This document shows, piece after piece, positions 52,430 through 61,631 of a DNA stretch of 64,000 nucleotides (position 1 is the first letter of the stretch; each line of letters starts with the position of its first letter). The stretch lies in NCBI GenBank assembly GCA_045615765.1, contig JAZLFM010000042.1, positions 1 to 64,000 of the forward strand. Direction: 5' to 3'. The translations under genes were made by a program, and so were the position numbers. The notes beneath the pieces are model-generated. The model had not been told where the DNA came from and made no database searches. It worked only from the letters and a program-made list of their open reading frames with translations. The DNA comes from UBA1715 sp045615765. Its GTDB lineage: Bacteria; Bacteroidota; Bacteroidia; Bacteroidales; UBA1715.

Positions 52430-53425
52430 ATGAAATCAAAAAATACAGTAGCTTTACTTGGTAGTGGCAGTTGGGCTAGTGCCATTGTGAAAATACTTCA
52501 TATGAGTCAAAAATCAGTTTCTTGGTATATCCGAGAACCTGAAATAAAAGAAGGTATTGAGCAAACAGGACATAATCCTATGTATGTTTCTGATATCGAA
52601 TATAATACAAAAAAATTGCGCATATTCGACAATGCAGATGATGCAGTCCGTGATGCTGACATAATTATCTTTTGCGTTCCTTCAAAATTTATTGATTCTT
52701 TATGCGCTGGCATTACTGTTGATTTGTCGAAGAAACAATTGGTGACAGCGGTAAAAGGTATGGAACCGGAAAAAGTTATGCTTGTTTCTGAATATTTGCA
52801 AGAACGTTTTAAGGTAAAACCTAGACAAATGGCTGTTATTTCTGGCCCTTGTCATGCAGAAGAAGTTGCAATGGAACGTGTGTCGTATTTGACAATAGGT
52901 TCGGCAAATCAAAAACTTGCGAAAACAGTGGCAGAAATGATGAAAGTTTCATTCATTCACACTTGTGTTTCAAAAGATATGGAAGGAATTGAGTATTCTG
53001 CCGTTTTGAAGAATGTGATGGCGTTGGCTTCTGGTATTGCACACGGTTTAGGTTATGGAGATAATTTTACTTCTGCTTTAACTTCAAATGCAATTCAGGA
53101 AATGAAACGTTTCCTAGATGTTGTGAAACCTTTGAAACGTGATATTAATGATTCAGTATATCTTGGTGATTTACTTGTTACATCATATTCGCAATTTAGT
53201 CGCAATCGTACGTTTGGTGCTATGATAGGCAAGGGTTACTCTGTAAAAGCTGCACAACTTGAGATGAATATGGTTGCAGAAGGCTATACAGGCGTATATT
53301 GTATAGTTCATGCAAATGAAAAATATAATGTAAATATGCCAATTACTCAAGCTGTTTATAGCGTTCTATATGAACGTCATTCGGCTCGAAAGGAATTTAA
53401 GGCATTGGCAGAAAAGTTTAAATAA
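52430..53425 (+). CDS. gpsA: Glycerol-3-phosphate dehydrogenase [NAD(P)+]
   Basis: Reduces dihydroxyacetone phosphate to glycerol 3-phosphate, the phospholipid backbone. 331 residues from the ATG at 52430 just after the lysS stop (the earlier TTG would overlap lysS). Nucleotide-binding GSGSWASA is at the N-terminus; SGPCHAEEVAMERVSYLTIGS and the catalytic lysine in YSAVLKNVMALASGIAHGLGYGDN are typical. Confidence 0.95.
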   Translation: MKSKNTVALLGSGSWASAIVKILHMSQKSVSWYIREPEIKEGIEQTGHNPMYVSDIEYNTKKLRIFDNADDAVRDADIIIFCVPSKFIDSLCAGITVDLSKKQLVTAVKGMEPEKVMLVSEYLQERFKVKPRQMAVISGPCHAEEVAMERVSYLTIGSANQKLAKTVAEMMKVSFIHTCVSKDMEGIEYSAVLKNVMALASGIAHGLGYGDNFTSALTSNAIQEMKRFLDVVKPLKRDINDSVYLGDLLVTSYSQFSRNRTFGAMIGKGYSVKAAQLEMNMVAEGYTGVYCIVHANEKYNVNMPITQAVYSVLYERHSARKEFKALAEKFK

Positions 53426-53447
53426 GAAATAATTTTAAATCTTACAT

Positions 53448-53475
53448 AAGGCGGGGTTTCTACTCCGCCTTTTTT
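53448..53475. terminator. Terminator between gpsA and the ORF6N gene
   Basis: AAGGCGG and CCGCCTT form a 7-pair stem around about ten bases, with a T run after it on the plus strand. The minus-strand gene ends here too. Confidence 0.8.
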
Positions 53476-54076
53476 ATTTTTCTATCCTAAATCCTATAGG
53501 TGTTCGTGTAAGTGCCTTCTCTCGTAAAGATTTTTCGTTTTGTAATTCTGCAAGAGTTTGATTTATAAGTTCCAGTTGAGTCGCAGTATCTTCATTTATG
53601 TCGTTTTGATCGTGAAGAATCTCTTCGATATAAGAATAAATTTTCTCTATTTTTATATTTGTTTCGTTTATTTCTTGCTTACGTTGTTGAATCTCTAAAA
53701 TATTTTGTTTCATTACAATAAAAGCACGCATAATAGTAATGTTTACTTGTGCTGCAATCTCGGAGGTTAAAACACTGCTTAACATTGCAATTCCGTATTC
53801 AGTGAAAGCATAAGGAGGATATTTACTATGTTCTCCTTGTTTTAAGGTGCCAATTTGGCTCCTTAAAAGATTGTATTCATCATTATTTAGTTCTAACATG
53901 AAATCGGATGGAAAACGAGATATATTTCTTTTTACTTGTCTTTTTAGGTTCTTTGTTGTTGTGCCATACATTTTTGCTAAATCCTTGTCTAACATTACTT
54001 TCATTCCGCGAACTTCGTAGATTTTTGTTTTAATTTCTTCTATGCCTATAGGCTGTAGGTTTTCGTTTTTTTGCAT
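53474..54076 (-). CDS. ORF6N domain DNA-binding protein
   Basis: 200 residues. The N-terminal ORF6N domain (about 12-100) has VRGMKVMLDKDLAKMYGTTTKNLKRQVKRN, FPSDFMLEL and YAFTEYGIAMLSSVL, which is strongly conserved. A coiled-coil region (about 120-175) follows and the protein ends with TPIGFRIEK. The domain is of phage origin and such genes are common as single genes in Bacteroidota. Target and function are unknown. Confidence 0.92.
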   Translation of the reverse strand: MQKNENLQPIGIEEIKTKIYEVRGMKVMLDKDLAKMYGTTTKNLKRQVKRNISRFPSDFMLELNNDEYNLLRSQIGTLKQGEHSKYPPYAFTEYGIAMLSSVLTSEIAAQVNITIMRAFIVMKQNILEIQQRKQEINETNIKIEKIYSYIEEILHDQNDINEDTATQLELINQTLAELQNEKSLREKALTRTPIGFRIEK

Positions 54077-54300
54077 TTGATTATTAATTTGGTGTAGGGC
54101 AAATATATTGTCTTATATGATTTTTTGCAAAGACAAAAAATAGTGAATTTAGATATAATCATGTTTGTTATTCTTTTATTGTTATTTGTTTGGTGTTATT
54201 TATAAAAATAAGTTTCAATTATATTTCCGTCTTAATTTCATATAAGTAAAAGCTATAATAGAAAAAAGCTTTCAATTGAGCGTAAACTCAATAAAAATTG

Positions 54301-54328
54301 TCAATTATCAATTGTCAATTGTCAATTA
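54301..54328 (+). repeat. Four tandem heptamers upstream of valS
   Basis: TCAATTA, TCAATTG, TCAATTG and TCAATTA follow one another without a gap at 54301-54328, ending about seven bases before the -7 region of the valS promoter. The CAATTG core is self-complementary. The array therefore covers the -33 region. Confidence 0.8.
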
Positions 54329-54335
54329 AAAACAC

Positions 54336-54348
54336 TACCTTCGCACGC
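54336..54348 (+). promoter_or_regulatory. -7 region of the valS promoter
   Basis: TACCTTCGCACGC matches TAnnTTTGCnnC except for one C in place of T, 17 bases before the ATG. Confidence 0.6.
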
Positions 54349-54364
54349 ATAAAATATAATAACA

Positions 54365-57061
54365 ATGGCTTTACCTTCTCAATACAATCCTTCGGATGTC
54401 GAAGCAAAGTGGTACCAGTATTGGCTGGACAATAAATATTTTAGTTCAAAACCAGATAGTCGTGCTCCATACACGATAGTAATTCCTCCACCAAATGTTA
54501 CAGGTGTGTTACACATGGGACACATGTTGAATAATACAATTCAAGATATTTTGGTGCGTCGTGCTCGTATGATGGGGAAAAATGCCTGTTGGGTACCAGG
54601 TACTGACCATGCTTCTATTGCAACAGAAGCTAAGGTTGTAAATAAATTGGCAGCTCAAGGCATAAAAAAACGTGATTTAACTCGCGAAGAATTTTTAAAA
54701 CATGCTTGGGAGTGGACAGACGAACACGGAGGTATCATCCTAAAACAATTACGTAAGCTTGGTGCTTCTTGCGATTGGGACCGTACAGCTTTCACAATGG
54801 ACGAACCTCGTTCGGAAAGTGTGATGAAAGTGTTTGTTGACCTATATAAGAAAGGATTGATATACCGCGGTCTTCGTATGGTAAACTGGGATCCTAAAGC
54901 ACAAACAGTACTTTCTACCGAAGAAGTAATCTATCGTGACGAAAAGAGTAAATTGTATTATTTGCGTTATTATGTGGCAGATGCAGATGTAAACCCTGTT
55001 GTTCCTACAAATTGCGAAGGTGAAGTTCTACATAAAGATGCAAAAGGATATTATGCTGTAGTCGCAACAACACGTCCGGAAACAATAATGGGTGACACAG
55101 CAATGTGTATCAATCCAAAAGATCCAAAGAATCAATGGTTACGTGGACATAAAGTTGTAGTTCCACTTGTGAATCGTGTGATTCCTGTTATTGAAGACCG
55201 TTATGTTGATATAGAATTCGGTACAGGTTGTTTGAAGGTTACTCCTGCACATGACGTAAATGACTACGCATTAGGAAAAACTCACAATTTAGAGACTATC
55301 GATATATTCAATCCTGATGGAACTATTTCTGAAGCAGCAGGAATGTATGTTGGACAGGATCGTATGGATGTACGCAAACAAATTGCAATCGACTTGCAGT
55401 CTGCTGATTTGTTGGAAAAGATTGAAGATTACGAAAATAAAGTTGGTTATTCTGAACGTAATGCTGATACTGCTGTTGAACCTCGTTTGTGTAAACAATG
55501 GTTCTTGTCAATGAAGCATTTTGCTGATATTGCTTTGCCACCTGTATTGGAAGGAAAAATCAAGTTTTATCCAACAAAATATGTAACTACATATCGTAAC
55601 TGGTTGGAAAACATTCAAGATTGGTGTATCAGTCGTCAGTTGTGGTGGGGACATCGAATTCCAGCGTATTTCTTACCGACAGCAGAAGGAGAGGAAGAAA
55701 AATTTGTTGTTGCTTTGACAGCAGAGGAAGCACTTGCAGAAGCAAAGAAAATAACAGGATTTGAAAATATTACAATCGATCAATTATCTCGTGATGAAGA
55801 TGCGCTTGATACTTGGTTCTCTTCATGGTTATGGCCGGTTTCATTGTTCGATGGAATCAATACTCCTGGAAATGAAGAAATAAAATACTATTATCCAACA
55901 GCAGACTTGGTAACAGGTCCGGATATTATTTTCTTCTGGGTTGCTCGTATGATTATGGCAGGTGAAGAGTATATGAAGGATGTTCCTTTCCGTAATGTGT
56001 ATTTTACAGGTATTGTACGCGATAAGATTGGTCGTAAGATGAGCAAGAGTCTTGGTAATTCTCCTGATCCTTTGATGCTTATCGAAAAATATGGTGCCGA
56101 TGGTGTTCGTATGGGTATGATGCTTTCTGCACCAGCAGGAAACGATATCTTGTTCGATGAAAGTCTTTGTGAACAAGGACGTAATTTTAACAGTAAAATT
56201 TGGAACGCACTTCGTTTGGTTAAAGGTTGGGAAGTTGCAGATATCGAACAACCTGAATATGCAAAACTTGCTGTTGAATGGTTCAATGCTAAATTGAGCG
56301 CTACAATTGAAGAAATTAATGATGATTTCGAAAAATATCGTTTGTCGGAAGCATTGATGACGGTATATAAGTTGTTCTGGGATGAATTCTCTGCATGGTA
56401 TCTAGAATTGGTAAAACCTGTATATGGTCAACCAATAGATAAGAAGACATTAGAACAAACATTAGATTTCTTCGAAAAACTTACATTGTTATTACATCCA
56501 TTTATGCCATTCATTACAGAAGAAGTTTGGCAAGCTGTAAAAGAACGTAAGGAAGGTGAGAGCGTAATGGTTTCATTAATGCCAAAAGCAGATTGTAAAA
56601 ACGAAAAATTAGTTGCTGATTTTGAATCTGTTAAGAATCTTGTGGCAAATGTTCGTACAGTTCGCTTGGAAAGAAACATTCCAAATAAAAACACTTTAGA
56701 TCTTGTGATTGCAAAAGGCGAACACAATGATGCTTATGATGCTGTATTGTTAAAAATTTGTAATTTAACTTCAATTTCTAAAGGTGAAAAAGATGCAACT
56801 TCTGCTTCGTTTATGGTTGGAACTACAGAATATGCAATTCCACTAGGTGGTATGGTGAATGCAGAAGAAGAAATTTCTAAAATGGAAGAAGAAATCAAAT
56901 ATTTGGAAGGTTTCTTAAATTCTGTAATGAAAAAACTTGGAAATGAGAAGTTTGTTGCCAACGCAAAACCAGAAGTTGTAGAAAACGAACGCAAGAAAAA
57001 AGCAGATGCAGAAAGTAAGATTAAAACATTACAAGAAAGTATTGCTGCTTTAAAAAAGTAA
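54365..57061 (+). CDS. valS: Valine--tRNA ligase
   Basis: Charges tRNA-Val. The 898-residue class I synthetase has the HIGH-type motif HMGH (50-53) in PPPNVTGVLHMGHML, an editing domain (about 190-360), KMSKS at 558-562 in GRKMSKSLGN, and the long C-terminal coiled coil (about 830-898) typical of ValS. WCISRQLWWGHRIPAY is also diagnostic. No T-box or leader-peptide element is visible in the 290-base gap upstream. Confidence 0.98.
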   Translation: MALPSQYNPSDVEAKWYQYWLDNKYFSSKPDSRAPYTIVIPPPNVTGVLHMGHMLNNTIQDILVRRARMMGKNACWVPGTDHASIATEAKVVNKLAAQGIKKRDLTREEFLKHAWEWTDEHGGIILKQLRKLGASCDWDRTAFTMDEPRSESVMKVFVDLYKKGLIYRGLRMVNWDPKAQTVLSTEEVIYRDEKSKLYYLRYYVADADVNPVVPTNCEGEVLHKDAKGYYAVVATTRPETIMGDTAMCINPKDPKNQWLRGHKVVVPLVNRVIPVIEDRYVDIEFGTGCLKVTPAHDVNDYALGKTHNLETIDIFNPDGTISEAAGMYVGQDRMDVRKQIAIDLQSADLLEKIEDYENKVGYSERNADTAVEPRLCKQWFLSMKHFADIALPPVLEGKIKFYPTKYVTTYRNWLENIQDWCISRQLWWGHRIPAYFLPTAEGEEEKFVVALTAEEALAEAKKITGFENITIDQLSRDEDALDTWFSSWLWPVSLFDGINTPGNEEIKYYYPTADLVTGPDIIFFWVARMIMAGEEYMKDVPFRNVYFTGIVRDKIGRKMSKSLGNSPDPLMLIEKYGADGVRMGMMLSAPAGNDILFDESLCEQGRNFNSKIWNALRLVKGWEVADIEQPEYAKLAVEWFNAKLSATIEEINDDFEKYRLSEALMTVYKLFWDEFSAWYLELVKPVYGQPIDKKTLEQTLDFFEKLTLLLHPFMPFITEEVWQAVKERKEGESVMVSLMPKADCKNEKLVADFESVKNLVANVRTVRLERNIPNKNTLDLVIAKGEHNDAYDAVLLKICNLTSISKGEKDATSASFMVGTTEYAIPLGGMVNAEEEISKMEEEIKYLEGFLNSVMKKLGNEKFVANAKPEVVENERKKKADAESKIKTLQESIAALKK

Positions 57062-57085
57062 TAGTAAAAATAGAGTAGATGTGAA

Positions 57086-57119
57086 AAAACGATGTTCAAA
57101 TATGGACATCGTTTTTTTT
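57086..57119 (+). terminator. valS terminator
   Basis: AAAACGATGT pairs with ACATCGTTTT around ten bases, followed by a run of T. Confidence 0.9.
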
Positions 57120-57134
57120 GTTTGTTATATAAAT

Positions 57135-57164
57135 AAAAAAGGCAACCAAATGGTTGCCTTTTTG
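57135..57164 (-). terminator. mdh terminator
   Basis: AAAGGCAACC and GGTTGCCTTT form a stem around AAAT, with T runs at both flanks. Confidence 0.9.
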
Positions 57165-57183
57165 TATGATTGAAGTTAAGATA

Positions 57184-58122
57184 TTAAACTAATTTCAATT
57201 CTTTTAATGTGTTGATGTTTCCTTGTACAGATTTTGCACTAGCTTCGAATTTAGCTTTTTCTTCATCATTCAATGGAAGTTCAACGATTTTTTCAATACC
57301 GTTTTTACCAAGAATTACAGGAACACCAATACAGATGTCGTTTTGTCCATATTCACCTTCTAGAAGAACAGAACAAGGAATCATCTTCTTTTGGTCGTGA
57401 AGGATAGCTTCAACAACTGCAGCTCCTGCAGCACCTGGAGCATACCAAGCAGAAGTACCAAGTAAACCTGTTAATGTAGCACCACCTACCATTGTAGATT
57501 TTGCAACTTCTTCGATTTTTTCAGCAGAAAGGAAGTTAGAAACAGGAAGACCTTTGTATGTTGCGAAACGAGTCATAGGAATCATAGTTGTGTCACCGTG
57601 ACCACCAATTACAAAACCTTCAACTTCGCTTGAATGGCAACCGATTGCTTGTGATAAGAAATATTTGAAACGAGAACTGTCAAGAGCACCACCCATACCA
57701 ATTACTCTGTTCTTTGGCAAACCAAGAGATTTAAGAGCTAAGTAAGTCATTGTATCCATAGGGTTAGAGATACAAACGATGATAGTGTTAGGAGAGTATT
57801 TCAAAATGTTTTCTGCAACACCTTTAACGATACCGGCATTTACACCAAGAAGTTCTTCACGAGTCATACCTGGTTTTCTTGGAATACCAGAAGTGATAAC
57901 TACAACATCAGAATCAGCTGTTTTAGCATAATCGTTTGTACAACCAATGATACGAGTGTCCATGCTCAATAATTGAGCTGTTTGCATCATATCCATTGCT
58001 TTTCCTTCAGAAACGCCTTCTTTAATGTCAAGCATTACAACTTCGTCAGCGATTTCTTTAAATGCAAGAACGTTAGCACAAGTAGCTCCAACATTTCCTG
58101 CTCCAACAACAGTAACTTTCAT
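57184..58122 (-). CDS. mdh: Malate dehydrogenase
   Basis: Interconverts malate and oxaloacetate with NAD. 312 residues of the lactate-dehydrogenase-like MDH type: GAGNVGATCANV (7-18), VVITSGIPRKPGMTREELL with the substrate Arg residues, NPMDTMTYLAL, and the catalytic His in VIGGHGDTTMIPM. An Asp after the second strand (MLDIKEG) points to NAD rather than NADP. Single gene with its own promoter and terminator. Confidence 0.95.
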   Translation of the reverse strand: MKVTVVGAGNVGATCANVLAFKEIADEVVMLDIKEGVSEGKAMDMMQTAQLLSMDTRIIGCTNDYAKTADSDVVVITSGIPRKPGMTREELLGVNAGIVKGVAENILKYSPNTIIVCISNPMDTMTYLALKSLGLPKNRVIGMGGALDSSRFKYFLSQAIGCHSSEVEGFVIGGHGDTTMIPMTRFATYKGLPVSNFLSAEKIEEVAKSTMVGGATLTGLLGTSAWYAPGAAGAAVVEAILHDQKKMIPCSVLLEGEYGQNDICIGVPVILGKNGIEKIVELPLNDEEKAKFEASAKSVQGNINTLKELKLV

Positions 58123-58158
58123 ATACTTTAAAATTTAAGTTTATCAATTAATAATGAA

Positions 58159-58166
58159 CAAATATA
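58159..58166 (-). promoter_or_regulatory. -7 box of the mdh promoter
   Basis: TATATTTG on the minus strand, 36 bases before the mdh ATG. Confidence 0.55.
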
Positions 58167-58307
58167 CATAATTTTTCAATTTGTTTGTCGAGGCATCTGT
58201 TTTTGTTTGGAAAAAAGTGTTTTTGTATGCTAAAATGTGTTGTACTGCGTTTAATTATATGTTAATATGTATCTTGTATGAAAATAGGAGATTATTTTTT
58301 TTCTACC

Positions 58308-58316
58308 TACTTTTGC
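58308..58316 (+). promoter_or_regulatory. -7 box of the MoxR operon
   Basis: TACTTTTGC matches TAnnTTTGC, 20 bases before the ATG at 58337. Confidence 0.65.
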
Positions 58317-58336
58317 ATTGTTAGTTAGAATTTACA

Positions 58337-59302
58337 ATGAAATTTACAGACGATGTTGAAGCTATAGATTCCTTACAAAGCGTGTTTTCGTCTTTGAAAC
58401 AGGAGATTCATAAAAAAGTTATAGGACAAGATACTATAATTGATGATGTGTTGTTGTCTATTTTTAGTAAGGGACATTGTCTTCTTGTGGGTGTGCCTGG
58501 ATTGGCAAAGACATTGTTGGTGACGACTATGGCACAGGTTTTAGGCTTGAAGAATAATAGAATTCAGTTTACTCCAGATTTGATGCCAAGTGATATTATT
58601 GGAACTGAGATATTGAATAGTGATCGTCAATTTCAATTTATTCCAGGTCCTTTGTTCACAAATTTCTTGTTAGCTGACGAAATAAACCGTACTCCGCCAA
58701 AAACGCAAGCTGCTCTTCTTGAAGCAATGCAGGAATATTCTGTTACTGCGGCAGGAAAACGTTATGCTTTGGAAGCTCCTTTTTTTGTTCTTGCTACGCA
58801 AAATCCTATAGAACAGGAAGGTACTTATCCGCTTCCTGAAGCTCAATTGGACCGTTTTATGTTTAATGTGACGTTGAATTATCCTTCTGTGGATGAAGAA
58901 ATAGCAATTGTAAAGGCTACCACAGGAGCAACGAATTGCGAAGTGTCAACTGTTTTGTCTTCTGAAGATATCGTCGCATATCAGCAGGTTGTACGTAAAA
59001 TGCCTGTAAATGATACGGTTATACGTTTTGCCGTAGAATTGGTTGCAAAGACAAGAAAGGAAAGAACTACAAATTCTTTTGCTAAAGAGTATTTGTCATG
59101 GGGCGCTGGTCCTCGTGCCTCTCAATATTTGATTGTTGGTGCAAAAGCGCATGCTGCTGTTCATGGAAAATATTCGCCGGATATAGAAGATGTGAAAGCG
59201 GTTGCTTTGCCTATACTTCGTCATCGTATTGTGAAAAATTACAAGGCCGAAGCGGAAGGTATAAGTGTTGATGATATTATAAATAAACTTATAGTTGAAT
59301 AA
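58337..59302 (+). CDS. MoxR family AAA ATPase
   Basis: A 321-residue AAA+ chaperone-like ATPase. Walker A is GVPGLAKT (52-59), Walker B LLADEINR, the pre-sensor insert FTPDLMPSDIIG, and sensor 1 ATQNP. MoxR proteins help assemble multi-protein or metal-containing complexes, usually alongside DUF58 and von Willebrand proteins, none of which is here. Instead its stop overlaps the start of the LptA-like gene by one base. Confidence 0.93.
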   Translation: MKFTDDVEAIDSLQSVFSSLKQEIHKKVIGQDTIIDDVLLSIFSKGHCLLVGVPGLAKTLLVTTMAQVLGLKNNRIQFTPDLMPSDIIGTEILNSDRQFQFIPGPLFTNFLLADEINRTPPKTQAALLEAMQEYSVTAAGKRYALEAPFFVLATQNPIEQEGTYPLPEAQLDRFMFNVTLNYPSVDEEIAIVKATTGATNCEVSTVLSSEDIVAYQQVVRKMPVNDTVIRFAVELVAKTRKERTTNSFAKEYLSWGAGPRASQYLIVGAKAHAAVHGKYSPDIEDVKAVALPILRHRIVKNYKAEAEGISVDDIINKLIVE

Positions 59303-60831
59303 TGAAACGCATCCTGTTTTTATTTGTTTTCGTTTGTTCTGTAATTTCTTCTTTTGCGCAAAAGACAAAGGTTGAAATCAAGAGAACTGATGTGATGAAA
59401 GGAGATAGGGAAGTTAGACGTTTGTATGGTAATGTAATGTTTCAACATAATGATGTTTGCATGTATTGCGACAGTGCGCTGTCTTATTCGGCAGACAATC
59501 GTTTTGAAGCGTATGGGAATGTTCGTATTGTAAACAAAGATGTTACAGTGTATGGCGATACGTTGTATTATTCTAGTTCGTCGAATATGGCGAGTATGCG
59601 TGGAAATATTCGTATGGTTCATGGTAGGATGAATCTTACCACACATTTTTTAGATTATGACTTGTCTCAAAATATGGGATTTTACCAAAATGGAGGTAAA
59701 ATCGTAGATGAAACGAATATTTTGAGTAGCGAAATTGGCCGTTATTATGTGAATGAACGAATGTTGTTTTTTAAAAACAATGTGGTTCTTACTAATGCGA
59801 GCTATGTAATGAATACCGATACGTTGAAATATAAAACGGGAAATAATGTTGCCTATTTTGTTGGTCCAACTACAGTTACAAGTCAAAATAATAAGATTTT
59901 TACAAAAAATGGGTGGTATAATACAAAATCCGACCAAGCTCAATTGTATAAAGATTCTTATTTGAGTAGCGGATCGCGTTTTGTATATGGCGACGATATG
60001 TTTTATGACCGAAAAAAAGACGAAGGTACAATCCGAAAAAATGCAGTGATTGTCGATACTGTTGAAAAAATCACGTTGTATTCTCAATATGGCTTTTATC
60101 AAGGGAAAAAACAGTCCGTATTCGTGACAGATAGTGTAATGGCGGTAAAAGCATTTGGCGCAGATTCGTTGTATCTACATGCCGATAGTATTTATTTTAA
60201 CCAATACACAATAGCAAATCCAGATTCAATGTTAACTGATTCTATCTCATACCAAGTGGTGAAAGCATACCATAAGACACGATTTTATAAAGATGATCTT
60301 CAAGGAGTTTGTGATTCTTTGGTGTATAATTCCTTGGATTCTATGATTTATCTCTGCACGGAGCCGATTGTTTGGTCTGAAGAAAACCAAATGACAGGTT
60401 TTGACATTCGCATTAAACTAGGCAAAAATAATAGTAGTATAGAAAAAATATTAATCCAATCTGATGCTTTTGTTGCAGCTCTTTGTGGAAAAGATAAATA
60501 CAATCAAATGAAAGGAAAATCGTTGGTCGGTTATGTGAAAAATAACGAATTGTATCGTGTCGATTTGTTCCAGAATGGCGAGACATTGTATTATCTAAAG
60601 GATGAAGACGAAATAGTGGGAGTGAATAGGGCTATTTGTAGCGATATTTCTGCTTACTTAAAGAATGGAAAACTTGATCAAATTGTATTTAAAAACAAGC
60701 CTGAAGGTACATTCAGTCCTATAAAACAATTCCCTAAAAAACTCGAAAAGATTGATGATTTTCATTGGTACGAAGACATTCGTCCTATAAATCCATCAGA
60801 TGTTTATCGTACAAAATCAAAAAAGAAATAA
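59302..60831 (+). CDS. OstA-like (LptA-type) periplasmic protein
   Basis: 509 residues with a signal peptide (about 1-19, SSFAQ). The body is a chain of OstA/LptA-like jellyroll repeats (GNVMFQHNDVCMYCDSALSYS, GNVRIVNKDVTVYGDTLYYSS, GNIRMVHGRMNLTTHF), each a strand with a repeating NV...D pattern. LptA bridges LPS across the periplasm. This one is much longer than E. coli LptA (185 residues), which is common in Bacteroidota OstA-like proteins. With lptD at 30454 it may be the bridge partner. Confidence 0.82.
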   Translation: MKRILFLFVFVCSVISSFAQKTKVEIKRTDVMKGDREVRRLYGNVMFQHNDVCMYCDSALSYSADNRFEAYGNVRIVNKDVTVYGDTLYYSSSSNMASMRGNIRMVHGRMNLTTHFLDYDLSQNMGFYQNGGKIVDETNILSSEIGRYYVNERMLFFKNNVVLTNASYVMNTDTLKYKTGNNVAYFVGPTTVTSQNNKIFTKNGWYNTKSDQAQLYKDSYLSSGSRFVYGDDMFYDRKKDEGTIRKNAVIVDTVEKITLYSQYGFYQGKKQSVFVTDSVMAVKAFGADSLYLHADSIYFNQYTIANPDSMLTDSISYQVVKAYHKTRFYKDDLQGVCDSLVYNSLDSMIYLCTEPIVWSEENQMTGFDIRIKLGKNNSSIEKILIQSDAFVAALCGKDKYNQMKGKSLVGYVKNNELYRVDLFQNGETLYYLKDEDEIVGVNRAICSDISAYLKNGKLDQIVFKNKPEGTFSPIKQFPKKLEKIDDFHWYEDIRPINPSDVYRTKSKKK

Positions 60832-60926
60832 TATTCTTTTGATTGATTTCGTTTTTGGTATGTGATTTGTAACAAAAGACAAAGAGATTTGGTCTATTTA
60901 ATAAAGTTTAATTAAAATTTATTTAG

Positions 60927-61607
60927 ATGAAGAAATTGTTTAGGTTAATTATTGCAACATCTTGTGCTATATTGTCTTATGTAAATTCTTTTGCTCAGGA
61001 TGTAGAAAGCTATGAAATTGATACAACCGAAATAACACAAACCGTTTGTCTTTCGGAATGTAAACATTTTATTTCTACAAATGTGTTGCAATTTGCAACA
61101 GGTACGGCAAATCTAGATTATGAATTACATATAGTCCCTGCTTTTTCTGTACGATTGGGAGTGGGAACAATTATGGGTACAAGAATTTTGTTCAATGAGG
61201 CACAACAGACATGTATTCCTGGTGGCATTTATGGAATGGTCAATCCTCGTTTTTATTTTCCAAAAGCCCAAACAGCATGTATGCTTCAGTATGGCTTGAG
61301 CGTTTCATATAAATATTGGAATTATACCTCAAAAGATGCTGTAGATCTTTCGGGCAAGAAAGCCGAAATAGCAGCATATAAGAATGATGATAATTATGTC
61401 GTTGCTGATGACGGAAAAGTGTTTGAAAAAGTAAATCAAATAGAACATTTAGCAGGTGTTTCTGTATTTGGTAAAGGTTGTATTGCCGGTGGTTTAACGG
61501 CTGAGATGGAATTAGGTATTGGAATGGGGGCAAGAAATAATGAATTCTATTTTAGCCCAAATTTTGAACTCTCTTTCGGCTGGACATTTGGAGCGAAAAA
61601 ACAATAA
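60927..61607 (+). CDS. Secreted outer-membrane beta-barrel-like protein
   Basis: 226 residues with a signal peptide (about 1-23, VNSFAQ). The mature part alternates hydrophobic and polar residues in short strands (FSVRLGVGTIMGTRI, ACMLQYGLSVSYKYW, MELGIGMGAR) and ends with FELSFGWTFGAKKQ, which suggests a small barrel. Two Cys-containing segments are unusual for a barrel. The family is not recognised. It sits 95 bases after the LptA-like gene and 24 bases before the MuiA-type gene. Confidence 0.7.
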   Translation: MKKLFRLIIATSCAILSYVNSFAQDVESYEIDTTEITQTVCLSECKHFISTNVLQFATGTANLDYELHIVPAFSVRLGVGTIMGTRILFNEAQQTCIPGGIYGMVNPRFYFPKAQTACMLQYGLSVSYKYWNYTSKDAVDLSGKKAEIAAYKNDDNYVVADDGKVFEKVNQIEHLAGVSVFGKGCIAGGLTAEMELGIGMGARNNEFYFSPNFELSFGWTFGAKKQ

Positions 61608-61631
61608 TGTATTCTTAAAATTCAATCGATT

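Noticed and set aside
54301..54328. CRISPR array
   Set aside because: The units are 7 bases long with no spacers, and no cas gene is in the window.
54077..54364. T-box or leader-peptide control of valS
   Set aside because: No Val-rich short frame, T-box sequence or terminator-antiterminator pair is visible before valS.
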